Below, piece by piece: positions 62,510 to 64,000 of a stretch of 64,000 nt of DNA. Source of the stretch: Sialis fuliginosa (Eukaryota > Arthropoda > Insecta > Megaloptera > Sialidae); NCBI GenBank assembly GCA_961205875.1, contig OY540813.1, forward strand, positions 27,685,001 to 27,749,000, given 5' to 3'. A program made the position numbers and the translations under genes. How positions within the stretch are numbered: the stretch's first letter is position 1; the number at the start of each line of letters is the position of its first letter. The notes below the pieces were generated by a model that was not told where the DNA came from, ran no database searches, and was given only the letters and a program-made list of their open reading frames with translations.

Positions 62510-62790
62510 TACAGGTAAGGCCGGGCAAGTAGCGGGGTGGTGGAAAATCAAGCTCATGTAAAATTTACAATGTAAATTTTAAGTGTTGTGCATTGCATCC
62601 GGTGGCCAGGGAGGGGCGGTTCCGTCGAGACATGCGAGAAAAGGGTTAACAAACGAATTTGTAGCGTTATGAAATATTCATACTTGCTTCCTTCTCCTTT
62701 TATCCGTCCGTGGTTTGTATCTCCCATGACAGTTGGCCGTATCCGACCTTTGCACACGATACAGTTCAGTGGCGTTTGTATGTCGGAGTA
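62510..62790. promoter_or_regulatory. GC-richer island, possible minus-strand first exon
   Basis: CpG-containing, G/C-rich island. At its left edge the minus strand reads CCT|GTAAGTAGG, a strong donor (GT at 62512-62513 in plus coordinates). The island could therefore be the end of a minus-strand exon. On the plus strand the same bases read TTACAG|GTAAGG, a weaker fused splice motif with a poor pyrimidine tract. Open frames on both strands (67, 67 and 101 codons) have no recognised domain. Confidence 0.25.
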
Positions 62791-63289
62791 ACTCTTACAC
62801 GCTCCGTGCCCTTACATCTTTGCCATTTATATTTTTTATGTCTATGGAGAATAAAGTACATGTGTAGGCACGATTTTAAATACATTATTAGAGTCAAGAG
62901 TTACAAAGATTTTTTCAAGCAGGCTTCATTAAAGAGCTTTAAACCAAATTTTATAGAAATTTTGATTATTGAATGTAAAAATTACATTAATACAGATACA
63001 TATATGTTTTCTTAAAAACATAATTTTATTTCGTTTTATTTAAATTTAACTTCCAATATATATTCAAACCTAACAAAATGGCTATAATTTAAAAATTAAT
63101 AGACCTTAATATAAAAAACCGTAGCGAAACCCTACTTAAGCTCTGTGAGTCGTGAACCGAAACTTTTAACGGTATAAGTTTTACAGTAAAACCTTGTCGC
63201 TTCGACCTCGAGAATCCAAACTATGTCAATGAATGAGCTTAGCACTTTACCCATAATGGCTTCAGAGTTTTCTTATTTGCCAATTCTTA
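62791..63289. other. AT-rich non-coding stretch
   Basis: No feature recognised between the island and the Penelope-like element. Confidence 0.5.
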
Positions 63290-64000
63290 ACATTTGAACG
63301 ATTCCATAATTCACTCGACACGTGTTTCAACTTTACATGATCATCAGGAACCTAACAGTTCCAGACTGATAGTCTTGGTCAAACCTACATTTATACTAAA
63401 AGGGCTTATCTCGCTTCAATTCTTCTGACCAGTCAACTGCAAGGTCTAGAAGGACTGAAGCTGGGATAGGTCTGGTACTACTATTAAAAATCCTAGACAA
63501 ATCCTTCATCCAATTGATTATTATTACTGCATGTTCTAATAAATTTTAAATTACTTATATCTGTTGTGTGATTTAATGTAGTCATATGATAAGCTACGCT
63601 GGATTTATCAACCCGATTATATTTTAGGTGATCCATGTGCTATTTAAATCTAATGTTTATTGATCTCCTAGTTTGTCCTATGTAACTTTTGTCGCAATTT
63701 AAGCAGTTTATTTTATAAATAATCGATTTTGCATTTAATTTTGTTTTATCTTTGGGATTACCTTGGAGAGTTTTAGTATTTTTATTATTAGAATAAACCA
63801 ATTTAAAGTCAAATTTCTTAAAAATTTTGGACAATCCTTTTGTAGTCTGGTCAAACGGGAATTTATAGTAATTTTTAGGTTCTTCTTTAATAATTTATTT
63901 AATTCTCCATTTTTTCTGTAGTAAAATACGTTAGGTATCATTCGAAAGGTCATATTGGCTTGAAATTGTAAAGGTTTCCAATTTTTTGCTTTCTTTAATT
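63290..64000 (-). pseudogene. Penelope-like retroelement, decayed 3' part (GIY-YIG endonuclease), runs off the right edge
   Basis: On the minus strand the end of a Penelope-like element polyprotein is visible: a reverse-transcriptase-to-endonuclease linker ending FDQTTKGLSKIFKKFDF (about 63810-63860), then the GIY-YIG endonuclease core IIYKINCLNCDKSYIGQTRR (around 63655-63715) with the paired cysteines typical of this family. A TAG stop at 63640-63642 interrupts the domain. Past it the same frame shows AYHMTTLNHTTD, with family-typical histidines, down to a stop at 63493-63495. The next frame gives a C-terminal RPIPASVLLDLAVDWSEEL to a stop at 63396-63398. Upstream frames also change. The element thus has at least one stop and one or two frameshifts and is inactive. 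The 3' UTR reaches about 63290. The RT domain should lie beyond 64000. Confidence 0.85.

Overview
This is AT-rich eukaryotic DNA (roughly 70% A+T by eye), dominated by non-coding sequence and decayed mobile elements. There is no long open reading frame, no operon-like packing, and no convincing rRNA, tRNA or CRISPR. Helitron-type 3' ends, a Penelope-like element, many short TA- or TTAA-flanked inverted-repeat elements and spliceosomal signals point to an animal, most likely an insect with a fairly large genome. The order cannot be fixed from the sequence.

Layout. 1-8.9 kb: a minus-strand Helitron-like end, two long foldback elements, a TTAA end, a GC-rich island, one copy of a ~0.6 kb dispersed repeat and a small TA-flanked MITE. 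8.9-16.6 kb: the densest cluster of foldback elements (8886-9037, 10422-10676, 11370-12172, 12583-13148, 13864-14440, 16283-16614). 16.6-28.7 kb: two plus-strand Helitron-like ends, a second copy of the dispersed repeat, a mariner-type foldback, a relic of a non-LTR retrotransposon and microsatellites. 28.7-30.35 kb: a 1.65 kb unit with inverted termini enclosing an NRF-1-like promoter motif and one believable protein-coding first exon. 30.4-58 kb: scattered MITEs, palindromes and GC-rich islands. 63.3-64 kb: the decayed 3' part of a Penelope-like retroelement that runs off the right edge.

The most interesting signals are two fused 3'/5' splice sites on the plus strand (junctions 36086/36087 and 58394/58395). 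Each has a pyrimidine-rich tract ending CAG that abuts GTGAGT or GTAAGT, and each has a second donor 43-60 nt downstream. This is the architecture of recursive-splicing ratchet points with cryptic short exons. If real, much or all of the right-hand 30-60 kb lies inside one very long plus-strand intron. That would explain the lack of exons, and the GC-rich islands would be candidate intronic enhancers or alternative first exons.

Limits: all repeat boundaries were aligned by eye, family names for the MITEs rest on termini and target-site duplications only, and no homology search was run.
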